A program made the translations under genes and the position numbers. Shown here in pieces: positions 46,036 to 55,183 of a DNA stretch of 64,000 nucleotides; the stretch's first letter is position 1, and every line of letters starts with the position of its first letter. The stretch comes from Pseudaminobacter salicylatoxidans (GTDB taxonomy: Bacteria; Pseudomonadota; Alphaproteobacteria; Rhizobiales; Rhizobiaceae), in NCBI RefSeq assembly GCF_003148475.1, contig NZ_QGGG01000011.1:1-64000 (forward strand), written 5' to 3'. Below the pieces are notes generated by a model, which did not search any database, had not been told where the DNA came from, and saw only the letters and a program-made list of their open reading frames with translations.

Positions 46036-47505
46036 CTAGTCCGTCCGCTTTTCCATGGCTTCCAGTGCGGTCGCCAGTCGCTGTTCCTCACCGAAATAAC
46101 GTGCCCGATCCCAGAAATGCGGCCGTCCGACGCCCGTCGAGACATGCTCGCCGATCAGTCGCCCCGAGGCATCCTCACCCTTGATGTTGTAAAGGACCAG
46201 GTCCTGCGTGATGATGACGTCGCCTTCCATGCCGATCACCTCGGTGACATGGGTGATGCGGCGCGAGCCGTCGCGCAGGCGCGCGGCCTGAATGATGACA
46301 TCCACCGATCCGACGATGATCTCGCGCACGGTGCGCTGCGGCAGCGAATAGCCGCCCATGGCGATCATCGATTCCATGCGGTTGAGGCACTCGCGCGGGC
46401 TGTTGGAGTGGATCGTGCCCATCGAGCCGTCATGGCCCGTGTTCATGGCCTGCAACAGGTCGAACACTTCCGGTCCGCGCACCTCGCCCACGATGATGCG
46501 CTCGGGACGCATGCGCAGGCAGTTTTTCACGAGATCGCGCATGGTGATCTCGCCCTCGCCTTCAAGGTTGGGCGGGCGCGTTTCGAGACGCACGACATGC
46601 GGCTGCTGGAGCTGCAGTTCGGCCGAGTCCTCGCAGGTGATGACGCGTTCGTCGCGGTCGACATAATTGGTCAGGCAGTTGAGCAACGTCGTCTTGCCTG
46701 AGCCCGTGCCGCCCGAGATGATGACGTTGCAGCGCACGCGGCCGATGATCTTCAGCACTTCCGCGCCCTCTGGCGAGATCGCGCCGAAGCGGACGAGCTG
46801 GTCAAGCGTGAGCTTGTCCTTCTTGAACTTGCGGATCGTGAGGGCCGCGCCGTCGATCGCCAGCGGCGGGGCAATGACGTTCACGCGAGAACCGTCGGGC
46901 AGGCGCGCATCGCAGATGGGCGAGGATTCGTCCACACGACGGCCGACCTGGCTGACGATGCGCTGGCAGATGTTCAGAAGCTGCTGGTTGTCGCGAAAGC
47001 GGATGCCGGTCTGCTCGACCTTGCCATTGACTTCGATGAAGACCTGCCTGGCGCCGTTGACCATGATGTCGGCGATGTCGTCGCGCGCCAGAAGCGGCTC
47101 CAGCGGGCCATAGCCGAGCACATCGTTGCAGATATCCTCGAGCAGTTCTTCCTGCTCGGAGATCGACATCGCGAAATTCTTGATCGCGATGATGTCGTTG
47201 ACGATGTCGCGGATTTCCTCGCGCGCGCTCTCGGGATCGAGCTTGGCGAGTTGCGACAGATCGATCGTGTCGATGAGCGCGGAAAAGACCTGGCTCTTGG
47301 TGTCGTAATAGGTTTCGCTGCGCTCGCGCTGGGCCTTGCGCGGCTCCGGTGCCGGCGGCTCGGCAACAGGACGGCGCGGCGCGGCCGGCGCGGAGGCGAT
47401 GCGGGTTTCGACCACCGGCTGCACCGAAGCCGCCGCCGGTGGTGCGGGCGGGCGGAATTCGGGCTTTGCCCGGCTTCCCTCGTCAGTGCCTCTTCTACCA
47501 AACAT
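46036..47505 (-). CDS. cpaF: Tad pilus motor ATPase CpaF/TadA
   Basis: Hexameric type II/IV secretion ATPase of 489 residues that powers Flp pilus extension (and, in Caulobacter, retraction). A Pro-rich N terminus (15-60) precedes the all-alpha domain. Walker A is GGTGSGKTT (265-273), and the Asp box, Walker B ([19 protein letters not shown]) and His box ([13 protein letters not shown]) are intact. It lies between cpaE and tadB. Confidence 0.96.
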   Translation of the reverse strand: MFGRRGTDEGSRAKPEFRPPAPPAAASVQPVVETRIASAPAAPRRPVAEPPAPEPRKAQRERSETYYDTKSQVFSALIDTIDLSQLAKLDPESAREEIRDIVNDIIAIKNFAMSISEQEELLEDICNDVLGYGPLEPLLARDDIADIMVNGARQVFIEVNGKVEQTGIRFRDNQQLLNICQRIVSQVGRRVDESSPICDARLPDGSRVNVIAPPLAIDGAALTIRKFKKDKLTLDQLVRFGAISPEGAEVLKIIGRVRCNVIISGGTGSGKTTLLNCLTNYVDRDERVITCEDSAELQLQQPHVVRLETRPPNLEGEGEITMRDLVKNCLRMRPERIIVGEVRGPEVFDLLQAMNTGHDGSMGTIHSNSPRECLNRMESMIAMGGYSLPQRTVREIIVGSVDVIIQAARLRDGSRRITHVTEVIGMEGDVIITQDLVLYNIKGEDASGRLIGEHVSTGVGRPHFWDRARYFGEEQRLATALEAMEKRTD

Positions 47506-47526
47506 GGCCGATTACCAGTCCCAGGT

Positions 47527-48804
47527 TCACTTCTTGAGCTTGAGCTTTTCGAAAATGCCGCCGAGACCCGCCTTCTTGCGCGCCTTGGCCTCGCTGCGGC
47601 CCGTCAGCACATGCGCGATTTCGGAAAATGTCTGGACGATCGGGCTCTTGGCGTCCATCTCGCCCAGCATGCGGCCATTGTTGGCGGCATTGCCGAACAG
47701 CAGGGGCTCGAACGGAATAACGGCGACAGGCGTGACGCCGAGCGGCTCGGCGAAATCCGACACGGAGATTTCAGGACGCTTGGGCACGCCCACCTGATTG
47801 AGGATCAGCCGGGGCGGCGCGTCGTTGGGGCGAAGCTTCGCCAGCATGTCGAGCAGGTTCTTGGTGTTGCGCAGATTGGCCAGTTCCGGCGTGGCGGTGA
47901 TGACGATCTCATCGGCCTGCATGAGCGTGTTGCGCGACCAGCCGCTCCAGACATGCGGCACATCCAGCACCAGCAGCGGGGCGCTGCGCTGGGCCGTGTC
48001 GATGATCTGCGTGAAGGCTTCGGAATCGAAATCGTAGACGCGGTCGAGCGTAGACGGCGCGGCAAGCAGCGACAGACGCTCGGCGCATTGCGCAAGGAGA
48101 CGGTCCAGATAGACCTCGTCCACGCGCTCCGGCGAGAAGACCGCTTCGGCAATGCCCTGGGCAGGGTCCTGGTCGAAATTGATATTGGCCGTGCCGAAGG
48201 CGAGATCGAGATCGGCGACCATGACCTCGGAGCTGAACAGGGTCGACATGCTCCAGGCGACATTGTGCGCGATGGTGGAGGAGCCGACGCCGCCCTTGGC
48301 GCCGATGAAAGCGATGGAGCGACCGATGGGATCGCCTTCGGGATCGACGAAGATCGACGCGATGACGCTGACCACATCCACCATCGAGATCGGGGCGACG
48401 ACATATTCGGAGATGCCCGAGCGGATCAGTTCGCGGTAGAGGCCGACATCGTTGTAATGGCCGATGATGACCACGCGCGAACTGGGATCGCAAACCTCGG
48501 AAAGTTCGCGCAGCGAGGCGAGCAGCTCCCGCGGCTCGGAGCGCGATTCCAGGATGATGAGGTTCGGGGTCGGCGCGCTTTGGTAGAACTCGACCGCGGT
48601 GGCGATGCCGCCCATATGCACCTTGAGATGCGCCTTGGCCATGCGGCGGTCCTCGGCGGCGCGCTCGATCGGGTGCGCGACGCTCTCGGTTTCGCAGAAT
48701 GCCTGGATGGAGATACGCGGCACCGGCCGCAGCGCGTTCATCGCGGCGAAATCCGGTGTGGTTTCCGGGTTCTCCGTTTCGGTATCGTAGGCGAGATTGT
48801 CCAT
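47527..48804 (-). CDS. cpaE: Tad pilus localisation ATPase CpaE/TadZ
   Basis: MinD/ParA-like ATPase of 425 residues that places the pilus machine, usually at a pole. A receiver-like N-terminal domain (about 55-155) is followed by a ParA-type domain beginning GAKGGVGSST (168-177). The lysine of the usual GKST is replaced by Ser, while the upstream signature Lys of KGGVG is kept, a deviation known in CpaE/TadZ. ATG 48804 is chosen; longer open frame upstream overlaps cpaD and is not coding. Confidence 0.93.
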   Translation of the reverse strand: MDNLAYDTETENPETTPDFAAMNALRPVPRISIQAFCETESVAHPIERAAEDRRMAKAHLKVHMGGIATAVEFYQSAPTPNLIILESRSEPRELLASLRELSEVCDPSSRVVIIGHYNDVGLYRELIRSGISEYVVAPISMVDVVSVIASIFVDPEGDPIGRSIAFIGAKGGVGSSTIAHNVAWSMSTLFSSEVMVADLDLAFGTANINFDQDPAQGIAEAVFSPERVDEVYLDRLLAQCAERLSLLAAPSTLDRVYDFDSEAFTQIIDTAQRSAPLLVLDVPHVWSGWSRNTLMQADEIVITATPELANLRNTKNLLDMLAKLRPNDAPPRLILNQVGVPKRPEISVSDFAEPLGVTPVAVIPFEPLLFGNAANNGRMLGEMDAKSPIVQTFSEIAHVLTGRSEAKARKKAGLGGIFEKLKLKK

Positions 48805-48827
48805 GATCAGATGTCCCCCATCGCCGA

Positions 48828-49517
48828 TCAGTAATCGACCTCGCGGCGCGGCACCGGAGTGTAGAACGGCGCATTGCGGTAGCCGTCTATGACCGTCTCG
48901 CGCCGCTCGGCATCGATCTCGGACGGCTGGCGCGGCCCCAGAAGATCGGCCGGGTTCGCCACTTGCGCTGCAAGGTTGTTCTGGAACGAGCAGCCGAAAT
49001 TGGCGTAGTGCTTGTTGTCGGTAGTGTCGGCAAGGTCCGCCGGCCAGCGGCCGCAGCGGTCCGTATAGGCGCGCATGGCCGCATAGGTGACGCGGATGGG
49101 CGCGGACACATCCGGCACCGAAGGCTGGTAGGACGAGACGATGACCCGGCTGTCCTTCACGCCCATACGCTGGACGTAGCGCGCGAAATCGCGACCGGCA
49201 TCGCCGGCGGCAACCGAGTTGGGCGCGCCATAGGGCACCATGATCGTGACGAGCGGCGCTGCGCTGCGATCGTAATTGGCAAAGAAGCCGCGCAACGCCA
49301 CGCGGTGCATTTCCGTCATGCCGCGGTCGCCAGCGCCCACCGGCAGATCCAGCACACGCTCCTTCTCGCCGATGACGATCGGATGATTGGTGCGATAGTC
49401 GTCGGGGATGGAGCCGACGGTGACGCTGTCGCGCTGCGCGCAGCCCGAAACCAGCATGGCTGCGAGGCCGGCCAGCGCCGGAGCCGCGATCCTGATGGCA
49501 AATCTTGCCTGAGACAT
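48828..49517 (-). CDS. cpaD: Tad pilus outer-membrane lipoprotein CpaD
   Basis: Lipoprotein of 229 residues with lipobox ending at C26 (LVSGC), of the CpaD family, which works with the CpaC secretin. Conserved features include DDYRTNHPIVI and a C-terminal NFGCSFQNNLAAQVANPADL with RREVDY end. GGGGGAACC precedes ATG 49517. It lies between cpaC and cpaE. Confidence 0.92.
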   Translation of the reverse strand: MSQARFAIRIAAPALAGLAAMLVSGCAQRDSVTVGSIPDDYRTNHPIVIGEKERVLDLPVGAGDRGMTEMHRVALRGFFANYDRSAAPLVTIMVPYGAPNSVAAGDAGRDFARYVQRMGVKDSRVIVSSYQPSVPDVSAPIRVTYAAMRAYTDRCGRWPADLADTTDNKHYANFGCSFQNNLAAQVANPADLLGPRQPSEIDAERRETVIDGYRNAPFYTPVPRREVDY

Positions 49518-49531
49518 GCCGGTTCCCCCGA

Positions 49532-51082
49532 TCACTTGTAGATGTAGCCGACGACGCCGTGATAACGGCCGGCCGGTCTGTTGGTCTGCATGGTGCCGTA
49601 GACGCGGTTGACGCGACCAAGGAACATGCCGGCGCCATCGCTGGCGGGCGTGAAATTGTCGTCCGGCCTGGCCAGTTCGTTGCGCGCGACGGGCTTGGAC
49701 AGATAGGGCGTGATGATGACGACCAGCTCCGTCTCGTTGCGCACAAAATCGCGGCTGCGGAACAACGTGCCAAGGACGGGAATCTTGGCGAGGCCCGGCA
49801 CGCCATTGATGGCCTGGCGCACGTCATCGCGCACGAGCCCGGCGATCATCATGGAACCGCCGGACGGCAGCTCGACCGTGGTGTCGGCCAGACGCTTGCG
49901 GATGGACAAGGCGGTCATGCCGGGCTGATTGAAGCGCTGGCCCTTCTGAAAACCCGCCGAAAGCGCCACCGAGGCTTCGTTCGTCGGCTCGGAAACGGAA
50001 GTCCTCACCTTGAGGCTGATACGTCCCGGAGAAAGCACGACCGGCTGGAATTCCAGACCAATGCCATAGTCGAGTTTCTCTATGTCGTACTTTGTCTCGC
50101 CGGTGTCCTTGTCGATGCTTCTTCCGGTAACAAGGTTGAACTCGCCACCGACCTTGAATGTCGCCTTTTCGCCGGAGACCGCTGTCAGCGTGGGCTCGGC
50201 GAGGGTCTTCATCACCCCCGACTGCTCCATCGCATTGATGTAGGCGTCGAGCATCGAGGTTCCCAGGGAGAGCTGGGAAGCCGAAAGCGATTTGCCGAGG
50301 CCGGGGATACTGTCGCCGATGGCGCCCCACGAAATGCCATCTGCGTTGCCGCTGGCGATCATGTTGACGCCAAGCTGCTTCATGACATTGCGGCTGACTT
50401 CGGCGACCGTGACCTTGAGCGTCACCTGATCCTCGCCGACGATCTGCAGGAGATTGACGATCCTGCTCACCCTCCGCTCGGAATCGGGGTTGTTGATGTC
50501 GACGCCGCCGTTCGAGGACCCGCCGGAAGCGGTCTGCGAATACTGGCCGGTGGTCGCCTCGCCGCCACTGACGAAGACTGTTGCCAGATCGACCGCGCGC
50601 TTGGCGTCGAGCGGCGTTTCCACCGTTCCCGTCAGCACGACGTTATCGTTGATCAGTTCCACCCTGACGCTGGAGCTCGGAATAAACCGCTTGATGTAAT
50701 CTTCCAGCCCCGCGACATCGCGCTCCACGGCCAGATCGAGGCTGGCGATCTGCTCGCCGTTCGGGCCGAAGACAAAGATGTTGGTTTCGCCGACCGACTT
50801 GCCGAAAAGATAAATGCGCCGTGCCGTGCGGGTCACGGCATCGGCCACTGCCGGATTGGCGACGAGAATGTCATAGGCATCCGCCGGCAGGTCGATGACG
50901 ATGGATTTGTTGAGGCCGAGCTTCACCCGCTGCGCATTGCCTAAAGAAGAGCCGATCTGCGCCCTGCCCGCAGCGTGAGCGGCAAGCTGCCCTCCCTGCG
51001 GGAGGTTCGTCAGAAGCAGGGCCGTTGCGGAGCCTGCGAGAACCGCAAGCCGGGCAACACGGCCATTCAGATTCGCCCTCAT
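49532..51082 (-). CDS. cpaC: Tad pilus secretin CpaC/RcpA
   Basis: Outer-membrane secretin pore of 516 residues for the pilus. A signal peptide (about 1-38) is followed by the pilus-type N domain (GLNKSIVIDLPADAYDILV), a BON-like segment, then the secretin domain with VPGLAKIPVLGTLFRSRDF and ELVVIITPYL. It overlaps the cpaB stop by four bases. The short plus-strand gene at 53286 encodes only the N-domain of this protein type. Confidence 0.95.
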   Translation of the reverse strand: MRANLNGRVARLAVLAGSATALLLTNLPQGGQLAAHAAGRAQIGSSLGNAQRVKLGLNKSIVIDLPADAYDILVANPAVADAVTRTARRIYLFGKSVGETNIFVFGPNGEQIASLDLAVERDVAGLEDYIKRFIPSSSVRVELINDNVVLTGTVETPLDAKRAVDLATVFVSGGEATTGQYSQTASGGSSNGGVDINNPDSERRVSRIVNLLQIVGEDQVTLKVTVAEVSRNVMKQLGVNMIASGNADGISWGAIGDSIPGLGKSLSASQLSLGTSMLDAYINAMEQSGVMKTLAEPTLTAVSGEKATFKVGGEFNLVTGRSIDKDTGETKYDIEKLDYGIGLEFQPVVLSPGRISLKVRTSVSEPTNEASVALSAGFQKGQRFNQPGMTALSIRKRLADTTVELPSGGSMMIAGLVRDDVRQAINGVPGLAKIPVLGTLFRSRDFVRNETELVVIITPYLSKPVARNELARPDDNFTPASDGAGMFLGRVNRVYGTMQTNRPAGRYHGVVGYIYK

Positions 51083-51891
51083 TTGCGCGCCCCCGTCTCG
51101 GTCATTTCACCGGCCTTTATCAGCCGTATCGTGCCCCGGCGGCCGTTCCCGGAAACCAGATAGTCGGCCTCGCCGTCCGGCTTCTGCTGGGCGTCGGCAA
51201 CCGAGCGCAGCGAAAGCGTCAGCCGATCGGCCATCTGCTGGGCCACGGTGATGATTTCGGCCTGCTGCGGCGACAGTTCCAGCGTGGCCGTATCGCCCAC
51301 CTTCACGCGCCGGCCTTCCTCGTCTTCCTGGATGGCCTGATCGATGGCGAGAACCTTGATGTTCTGCAGGATGGTTTCGGTGACATAGCCGCTGCCGCCG
51401 CTTTCGGCTTCGCTGCGGCGCGTCATGATCACGTCCACATAATCGTTGGGCAGGATGAAGCCGCCGGCGGACGTATCGGCTGCGATACGCGTGGCCACCG
51501 CGCGCTTGCCGGCGGGCAGGATGGAAGACATGAAGCTCTGGCCGTCACCCACCAGCTTGGAGCGACGCAAAGGCTCGCCCGAATACATGGCGACACGCGC
51601 AAGCGAGTTCTTGAGCTGGTCCAGGGCTTCGGGATCGGCCGAACGGGTGATGAAGCCCGCGCCGACATTGTCCTTGGGCCATGCCTGCCAGGAGAGATGC
51701 CCGTTGACGGACGCCCCCATGGGCACGTCGCTGGCAAGAACGAGCACTTCGGTGAGGGGAACTGCCGGCTCTTGCGGGCCTGCGTTCACGACTTCCACCG
51801 GCTGCGACGCCGCCATGTTCTTGGCCACGTAGCCTGCCCCGCCGGCGGCCGCCACCGCCACGCCCAGAATGATCAGCCGGGATGCTGCCAT
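51079..51891 (-). CDS. cpaB: Tad pilus assembly protein CpaB/RcpC
   Basis: Periplasmic/inner-membrane protein of 270 residues with an N-terminal membrane helix (5-22) and an SAF/beta-clip domain (around 55-125, VLVLASDVPMGASVNGHLSW), the RcpC/CpaB hallmark, thought to contact peptidoglycan and the secretin. ATG 51891 with AAGGGG upstream is preferred over one 14 codons earlier. First gene of the main cpa run after cpaA, with its own upstream box. Confidence 0.92.
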   Translation of the reverse strand: MAASRLIILGVAVAAAGGAGYVAKNMAASQPVEVVNAGPQEPAVPLTEVLVLASDVPMGASVNGHLSWQAWPKDNVGAGFITRSADPEALDQLKNSLARVAMYSGEPLRRSKLVGDGQSFMSSILPAGKRAVATRIAADTSAGGFILPNDYVDVIMTRRSEAESGGSGYVTETILQNIKVLAIDQAIQEDEEGRRVKVGDTATLELSPQQAEIITVAQQMADRLTLSLRSVADAQQKPDGEADYLVSGNGRRGTIRLIKAGEMTETGARK

Positions 51892-51946
51892 TGCCCGAAC
51901 CCCTTGCCCATATACCCGTCCGATCACGGACAATGGGGAGCAATCG

Positions 51947-51961
51947 TCAAATTATGGTTAA
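51947..51961 (-). promoter_or_regulatory. candidate CtrA box upstream of cpaB
   Basis: On the minus strand TTAACCATAATTTGA contains the classical half-site TTAACCAT and fits TTAA-N7-TTAA with one mismatch; TTGACG at its end could be a -35 hexamer. It lies about 60 bases before cpaB and after the cpaA stop, so the cpaB-tadC run may have its own promoter. Confidence 0.5.
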
Positions 51962-52080
51962 TGCATCCCTGACGCGTATCATTAATTTTGCGTTGATTGC
52001 GCCGTAAACCTTCACGTCATCTGTCGATGACCGAGCATGCGAAGGTCGTCCGCAAGATGTGGGGGCGAGCGATATGGAAA

Positions 52081-52602
52081 TCAGTTGGCGACGAGCTGGC
52101 CGATGGCCCAGACCATCAAGGGCGACTCGGGATAGGTGAGCAGGCCGCCAATGCCGAGCGCGATGCCGTAGGGCACGCCGAGCTTCCCATCCGCGAAATT
52201 GCGCAGGAACATGTTGCGCGAGGTGAAGACGGCAATTGCCGAACCGCGATAACGCAGGATTGCCAGCGTAAGCAGCCCGCCAAAGACCGCCGAGAAAAGA
52301 AGATATTTCAGAAGCAGCGGCGAAAAACCCATCCACACGGCCGTCGCGGCCATCAACTTGGCGTCGCCGCCGCCCATGCTGCCGAGAGCGAAAAGAGCGA
52401 AGGTGACGGCAAGTACCAGAGCGCCGGCGGCGAAGTGCATGCCATAAACCGACCAGTCCATCCCGGTCAGCGGCGCTGCGACCGCGAAAGTGCCGATGAG
52501 GAGCAACGGAACGCGGTTGGCGATCGTCATCGACAGCGTGTCGGAGATAGCAGCGAAGAGCATGCAAAAGGGGAAGACAACCAAGACCAATGCTATGAGC
52601 AT
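52081..52602 (-). CDS. cpaA: prepilin peptidase CpaA/TadV
   Basis: Short A24 aspartic membrane peptidase of 173 residues that processes Flp prepilin and TadE-type pseudopilins. The two catalytic aspartates are D21 in AISDTLSMTIANR and D79 in SMGGGDAKLMA (the GxGD motif). About five helices. It lies between the pilin gene and cpaB, on the same strand. Confidence 0.93.
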   Translation of the reverse strand: MLIALVLVVFPFCMLFAAISDTLSMTIANRVPLLLIGTFAVAAPLTGMDWSVYGMHFAAGALVLAVTFALFALGSMGGGDAKLMAATAVWMGFSPLLLKYLLFSAVFGGLLTLAILRYRGSAIAVFTSRNMFLRNFADGKLGVPYGIALGIGGLLTYPESPLMVWAIGQLVAN

Positions 52603-52685
52603 GATGCCAACCTATGGGATACGGCCATTTTAGATCTTGCCCTCATCCGATTAAGGATTTGTGATTTTGGGTAAAAGTGAAAGAA

Positions 52686-52710
52686 AAAGGCCGCTGTAAC
52701 GGCGGCCTTT
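52686..52710 (-). terminator. rho-independent terminator of the pilin gene
   Basis: AAAGGCCGC (52686-52694) and GCGGCCTTT (52702-52710) form a nine-pair stem followed on the minus strand by TTTTTCTTT. It lies 34 bases after the flp stop, allowing abundant pilin mRNA with partial read-through into cpaA. Confidence 0.85.
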
Positions 52711-52743
52711 GTCATTCCACACCGATTTTTCAGCGGAATGTTA

Positions 52744-52926
52744 TTACGATCCAGTACCAGCAGTGCTGATTTCATCAGCAATTCCCTGGAACTTGTCGCT
52801 CAGGTTGGTGCCGATAGCACCGGCGGCGCCGATGATGACAACGGCGATCAGCGCGGCGATCAGGCCATATTCGATGGCGGTTGCGCCGGATTCGTCCTTC
52901 ATAAAGCGGGCGAAGATGTTCTTCAT
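52744..52926 (-). CDS. flp: Flp-family type IVb prepilin
   Basis: Pilin precursor of 60 residues: short basic leader MKNIFARFMKDESG, cleavage expected after G14, then ATAIEYGLIAALIAVVIIGA with E19 and Y20 of the Flp motif. Mature pilin is about 46 residues. AAGGAGC precedes the ATG. Its own terminator separates it from cpaA. It is the only Flp pilin gene in the window. Confidence 0.96.
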   Translation of the reverse strand: MKNIFARFMKDESGATAIEYGLIAALIAVVIIGAAGAIGTNLSDKFQGIADEISTAGTGS

Positions 52927-53285
52927 GGGAAAGCTCCTTACTCCACGTTTAACAGCACTTCCGTCAACTGTTCTTCGTCATTGATCGGATAGCCGCACCC
53001 TAGCGAGGAGCTCTTTCAAACCGCTTAAGGAACAGCCTTACCGAATTCTTTCCGACCACCACCTAGACTTGTCGGTTAATGAATAAATAAAGCAAAGCAA
53101 TGCATTGGAAGGAACGGCAGCGCATCCCGCTCCAAGCAACCCTCCCTTGGCGTGAAGGCATATAGGGAGAACGACTACCCCTATTCACCGCGCCGACAGC
53201 AAAGCCGCGATGCAACCGCGTTTAACCGTCGCTTCACCATTCCCGTTCATAGTCCGCCAACAATCTCCTTGGGACGGGGCGTCGC
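52927..53285. promoter_or_regulatory. divergent promoter region of flp and the TadE operon
   Basis: This 359-base non-coding interval separates the minus-strand pilin gene from the plus-strand secretin-N-domain gene. It holds an AT-rich stretch (53075-53100, TTAATGAATAAATAAAGC) unusual for this genome. A TTAA-N7-TTCA box lies at 53222-53236, and TTAC-N7-TTAA at 52938-52952 just before flp. Promoters for both directions must lie here; I cannot fix their hexamers. Confidence 0.5.
53222..53236 (+). promoter_or_regulatory. candidate CtrA box upstream of the secretin-N-domain/TadE operon
   Basis: TTAACCGTCGCTTCA matches TTAA-N7-TTAA with one mismatch and lies 64 bases before the start at 53286, a spacing like that of the cpaB box. 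Confidence 0.4.
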
Positions 53286-53714
53286 ATGGCCATGTTGCAA
53301 TCATCCTTTCGCCTTTCGGCAATCGCGGCCGGCATCGCCGCCGGCCTGACCTTGCCTGCACAGGCGGGCGCGGGCATCGACGTCGTGATGAACCAGGCCA
53401 AGATCGTGCGGCTGTCGCGGCCCGCGGACACGATCGTCATCGGCAATCCGGCAATCGCGGATGCGGCCGTGCAGGACGCCACCACCATCGTGCTCACCGG
53501 CAAGGGGTTCGGCGTGACCAACCTGGTCGCGCTCGACCGCGACGGCGCACCGATCGTGGACGAGCAGGTGACGGTGGCGCGCGACAGCACTTCCACCTTG
53601 CGCATCTATCGGCGCGCGGATGTGCAGACGCTGTCATGCACGCCTTATTGCGAAAGCTCCTACAAGGGCGCTGCCGAACAGGCATCCGAAGCCGAGATGA
53701 GCATCAGCCGCTGA
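53286..53714 (+). CDS. secretin N-domain-only pilus assembly protein
   Basis: A 142-residue exported protein (signal peptide about 1-28, ending in AQA) carrying only the pilus assembly N-terminal domain found at the start of CpaC (PF13629-like): VRLSRPADTIVIGNPAIADA and GFGVTNLVALDRDG. It has no secretin domain. Two cysteines near the end (CTPYC) may form a disulfide. I infer a periplasmic helper for the CpaC secretin. Two TadE-type genes follow on the same strand. Confidence 0.85.
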   Translation: MAMLQSSFRLSAIAAGIAAGLTLPAQAGAGIDVVMNQAKIVRLSRPADTIVIGNPAIADAAVQDATTIVLTGKGFGVTNLVALDRDGAPIVDEQVTVARDSTSTLRIYRRADVQTLSCTPYCESSYKGAAEQASEAEMSISR

Positions 53715-53840
53715 ACGCGGCCCGCCGGTTAGCCGGTGATGAATGCGCTTCATATAATTTTAGAGGCCATCCAAACCCGGCCTCAATGGATTTGCGCTAG
53801 CTATTTCCGCCACACAGGGTTCGGGCAGGCGGGGGCCGGC

Positions 53841-54443
53841 ATGGTTTCGGGGACAGAAGCAGGAAAATCCACGCGGCGGAAACGCGCAGGCATGCTGTGC
53901 CTTTTCCTGCGTGACCGCAACGGTGCTGCGGCAATCGAGTTCGCGGCGCTGGCGATTCCGTTCTTCCTGCTCACCTTCGCCATTCTGGAAAGCTGCATTT
54001 CGCTGACGGCGGGGCAGATCGTTTCCAACTCGGCCGATGAAATCGCGCGTCAGTTCCGCACCGGCCAGCTTCGGCCGGACCCCAAGGACACCAACAACCA
54101 GAAACTCGCCGAAAAGATCCGCACCATGGTCTGCTCCAATCTGGAAATCATGGTTTCGAAGGGCTGCCCCGGTCTGGAAATGGACCTGCGGACATTCACC
54201 AACTTCACCGACGCCGCCAATCTCCGAACCAGGCTGACGGCCGACCGCGACCTCGACACCAGTGATTTCGCCATCAAGCCGGGCGGCCCCGAAGAACGGA
54301 ACATCCTGCGCATCTATTACAAATGGCCGGTGATCACCGACTTCATGCGGGCTTCGATGTCCAACATAAAGGGCGGCTACATCCTGCAGACCGGCACTGC
54401 GATCTGGCAAAACGAGCCGTTCCAGCCGCTGGCCGCAGGCTGA
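53841..54443 (+). CDS. TadE-family pseudopilin 1
   Basis: A 200-residue TadE/TadG-like protein: basic cytoplasmic N terminus with LRDRNGAAAIEFAALAIPFF, the prepilin-like cleavage and membrane segment, then a periplasmic domain with two cysteines (C124-C134 region). CpaA is the likely processing peptidase. ATG 53841 has GGGGG at six bases; open frame upstream lacks one. It lies between the N-domain gene and a second TadE gene. Confidence 0.87.
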   Translation: MVSGTEAGKSTRRKRAGMLCLFLRDRNGAAAIEFAALAIPFFLLTFAILESCISLTAGQIVSNSADEIARQFRTGQLRPDPKDTNNQKLAEKIRTMVCSNLEIMVSKGCPGLEMDLRTFTNFTDAANLRTRLTADRDLDTSDFAIKPGGPEERNILRIYYKWPVITDFMRASMSNIKGGYILQTGTAIWQNEPFQPLAAG

Positions 54444-54465
54444 GGCAAGGCGGGAGGGGATGAAT

Positions 54466-55077
54466 ATGGGCACTGCGATTGCATGGCTAGGGCGGAAACT
54501 GCCCCGGTTCCTCGCGGACCGGCGCGGCGTCGGCGCGATAGAGTTCGCGCTCATCGCGCCGCTCCTGCTGGCGCTCTACTTTCTCAGCGCAGAATTTTCC
54601 ATGGGCTTCGAGACCGACAAGAGGGTCGACCGCGTCGGCAGCATGGTGGCCGACCTCATTACCCAGAAACCGTCCATCAAGAAGACGGAGGTGGAGGAGA
54701 TCATGAAACTCGCCAACACCCTGCTTCAGCCCTACGACCGTTCCAGTCCAAAGGTCGTCGTGACGGCGATCCAGATGTCCGGCGATCCCTCGCCAACGGT
54801 TCAGGTCTCCTGGTCGCGGCAGATGGTGGACGGCACGTTCAGCGAGCCGTTCAAGAAGGATACGATCACCACCATTCCGGAGGATCTCAGGATTCCCAAT
54901 GCTTTCGTGATCAGGGTCAGCAGTTCGCTCGAATACAAGCCGCTCATCACCTGGTCGGCTGAGCAGAAGAAAACCCTCGGGCTGGGCGGCGCCTTCGACA
55001 ACATCTCGATGAGCGACACCTACTACCTGCGCCCGCGCATGACTTCGACGATCGCCTGTAACGACTGCTCGAGTTAG
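54466..55077 (+). CDS. TadE/TadG-family pseudopilin 2
   Basis: A 203-residue protein with ADRRGVGAIEFALIAPLLLA, the TadE-type cleavage and membrane segment, and a periplasmic domain ending in CNDCSS. GGGAGGGG lies six bases before ATG 54466; an ATG two codons earlier is too close to it. Expected minor pseudopilin of the Tad pilus, paralogous in design to the preceding gene. The larger vWA-domain TadG is not present in this window. Confidence 0.86.
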   Translation: MGTAIAWLGRKLPRFLADRRGVGAIEFALIAPLLLALYFLSAEFSMGFETDKRVDRVGSMVADLITQKPSIKKTEVEEIMKLANTLLQPYDRSSPKVVVTAIQMSGDPSPTVQVSWSRQMVDGTFSEPFKKDTITTIPEDLRIPNAFVIRVSSSLEYKPLITWSAEQKKTLGLGGAFDNISMSDTYYLRPRMTSTIACNDCSS

Positions 55078-55183
55078 CCCATAGACAGCGTTGCGCCGAC
55101 ATGGTCGGTGCTTTCGCGAATTGCCATTGCCGCCCACGACGCATATCTGTGTAGCGTTATCGGCTAACTGGTCCGGGGTCGCG

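Noticed and set aside
47527-49827. A 766-codon minus-strand open frame covering cpaE and running back through cpaD
   Set aside because: Only the part from 48804 matches CpaE. The upstream part is out of frame with the clear CpaD lipoprotein gene, and its translation is Arg- and Gly-rich shadow sequence.
52938-52952. TTAC-N7-TTAA next to the flp start as an activating CtrA site
   Set aside because: It is only about 12-26 bases before the start codon and merges with the ribosome binding site, so activation from there is unlikely; not listed as a separate feature.
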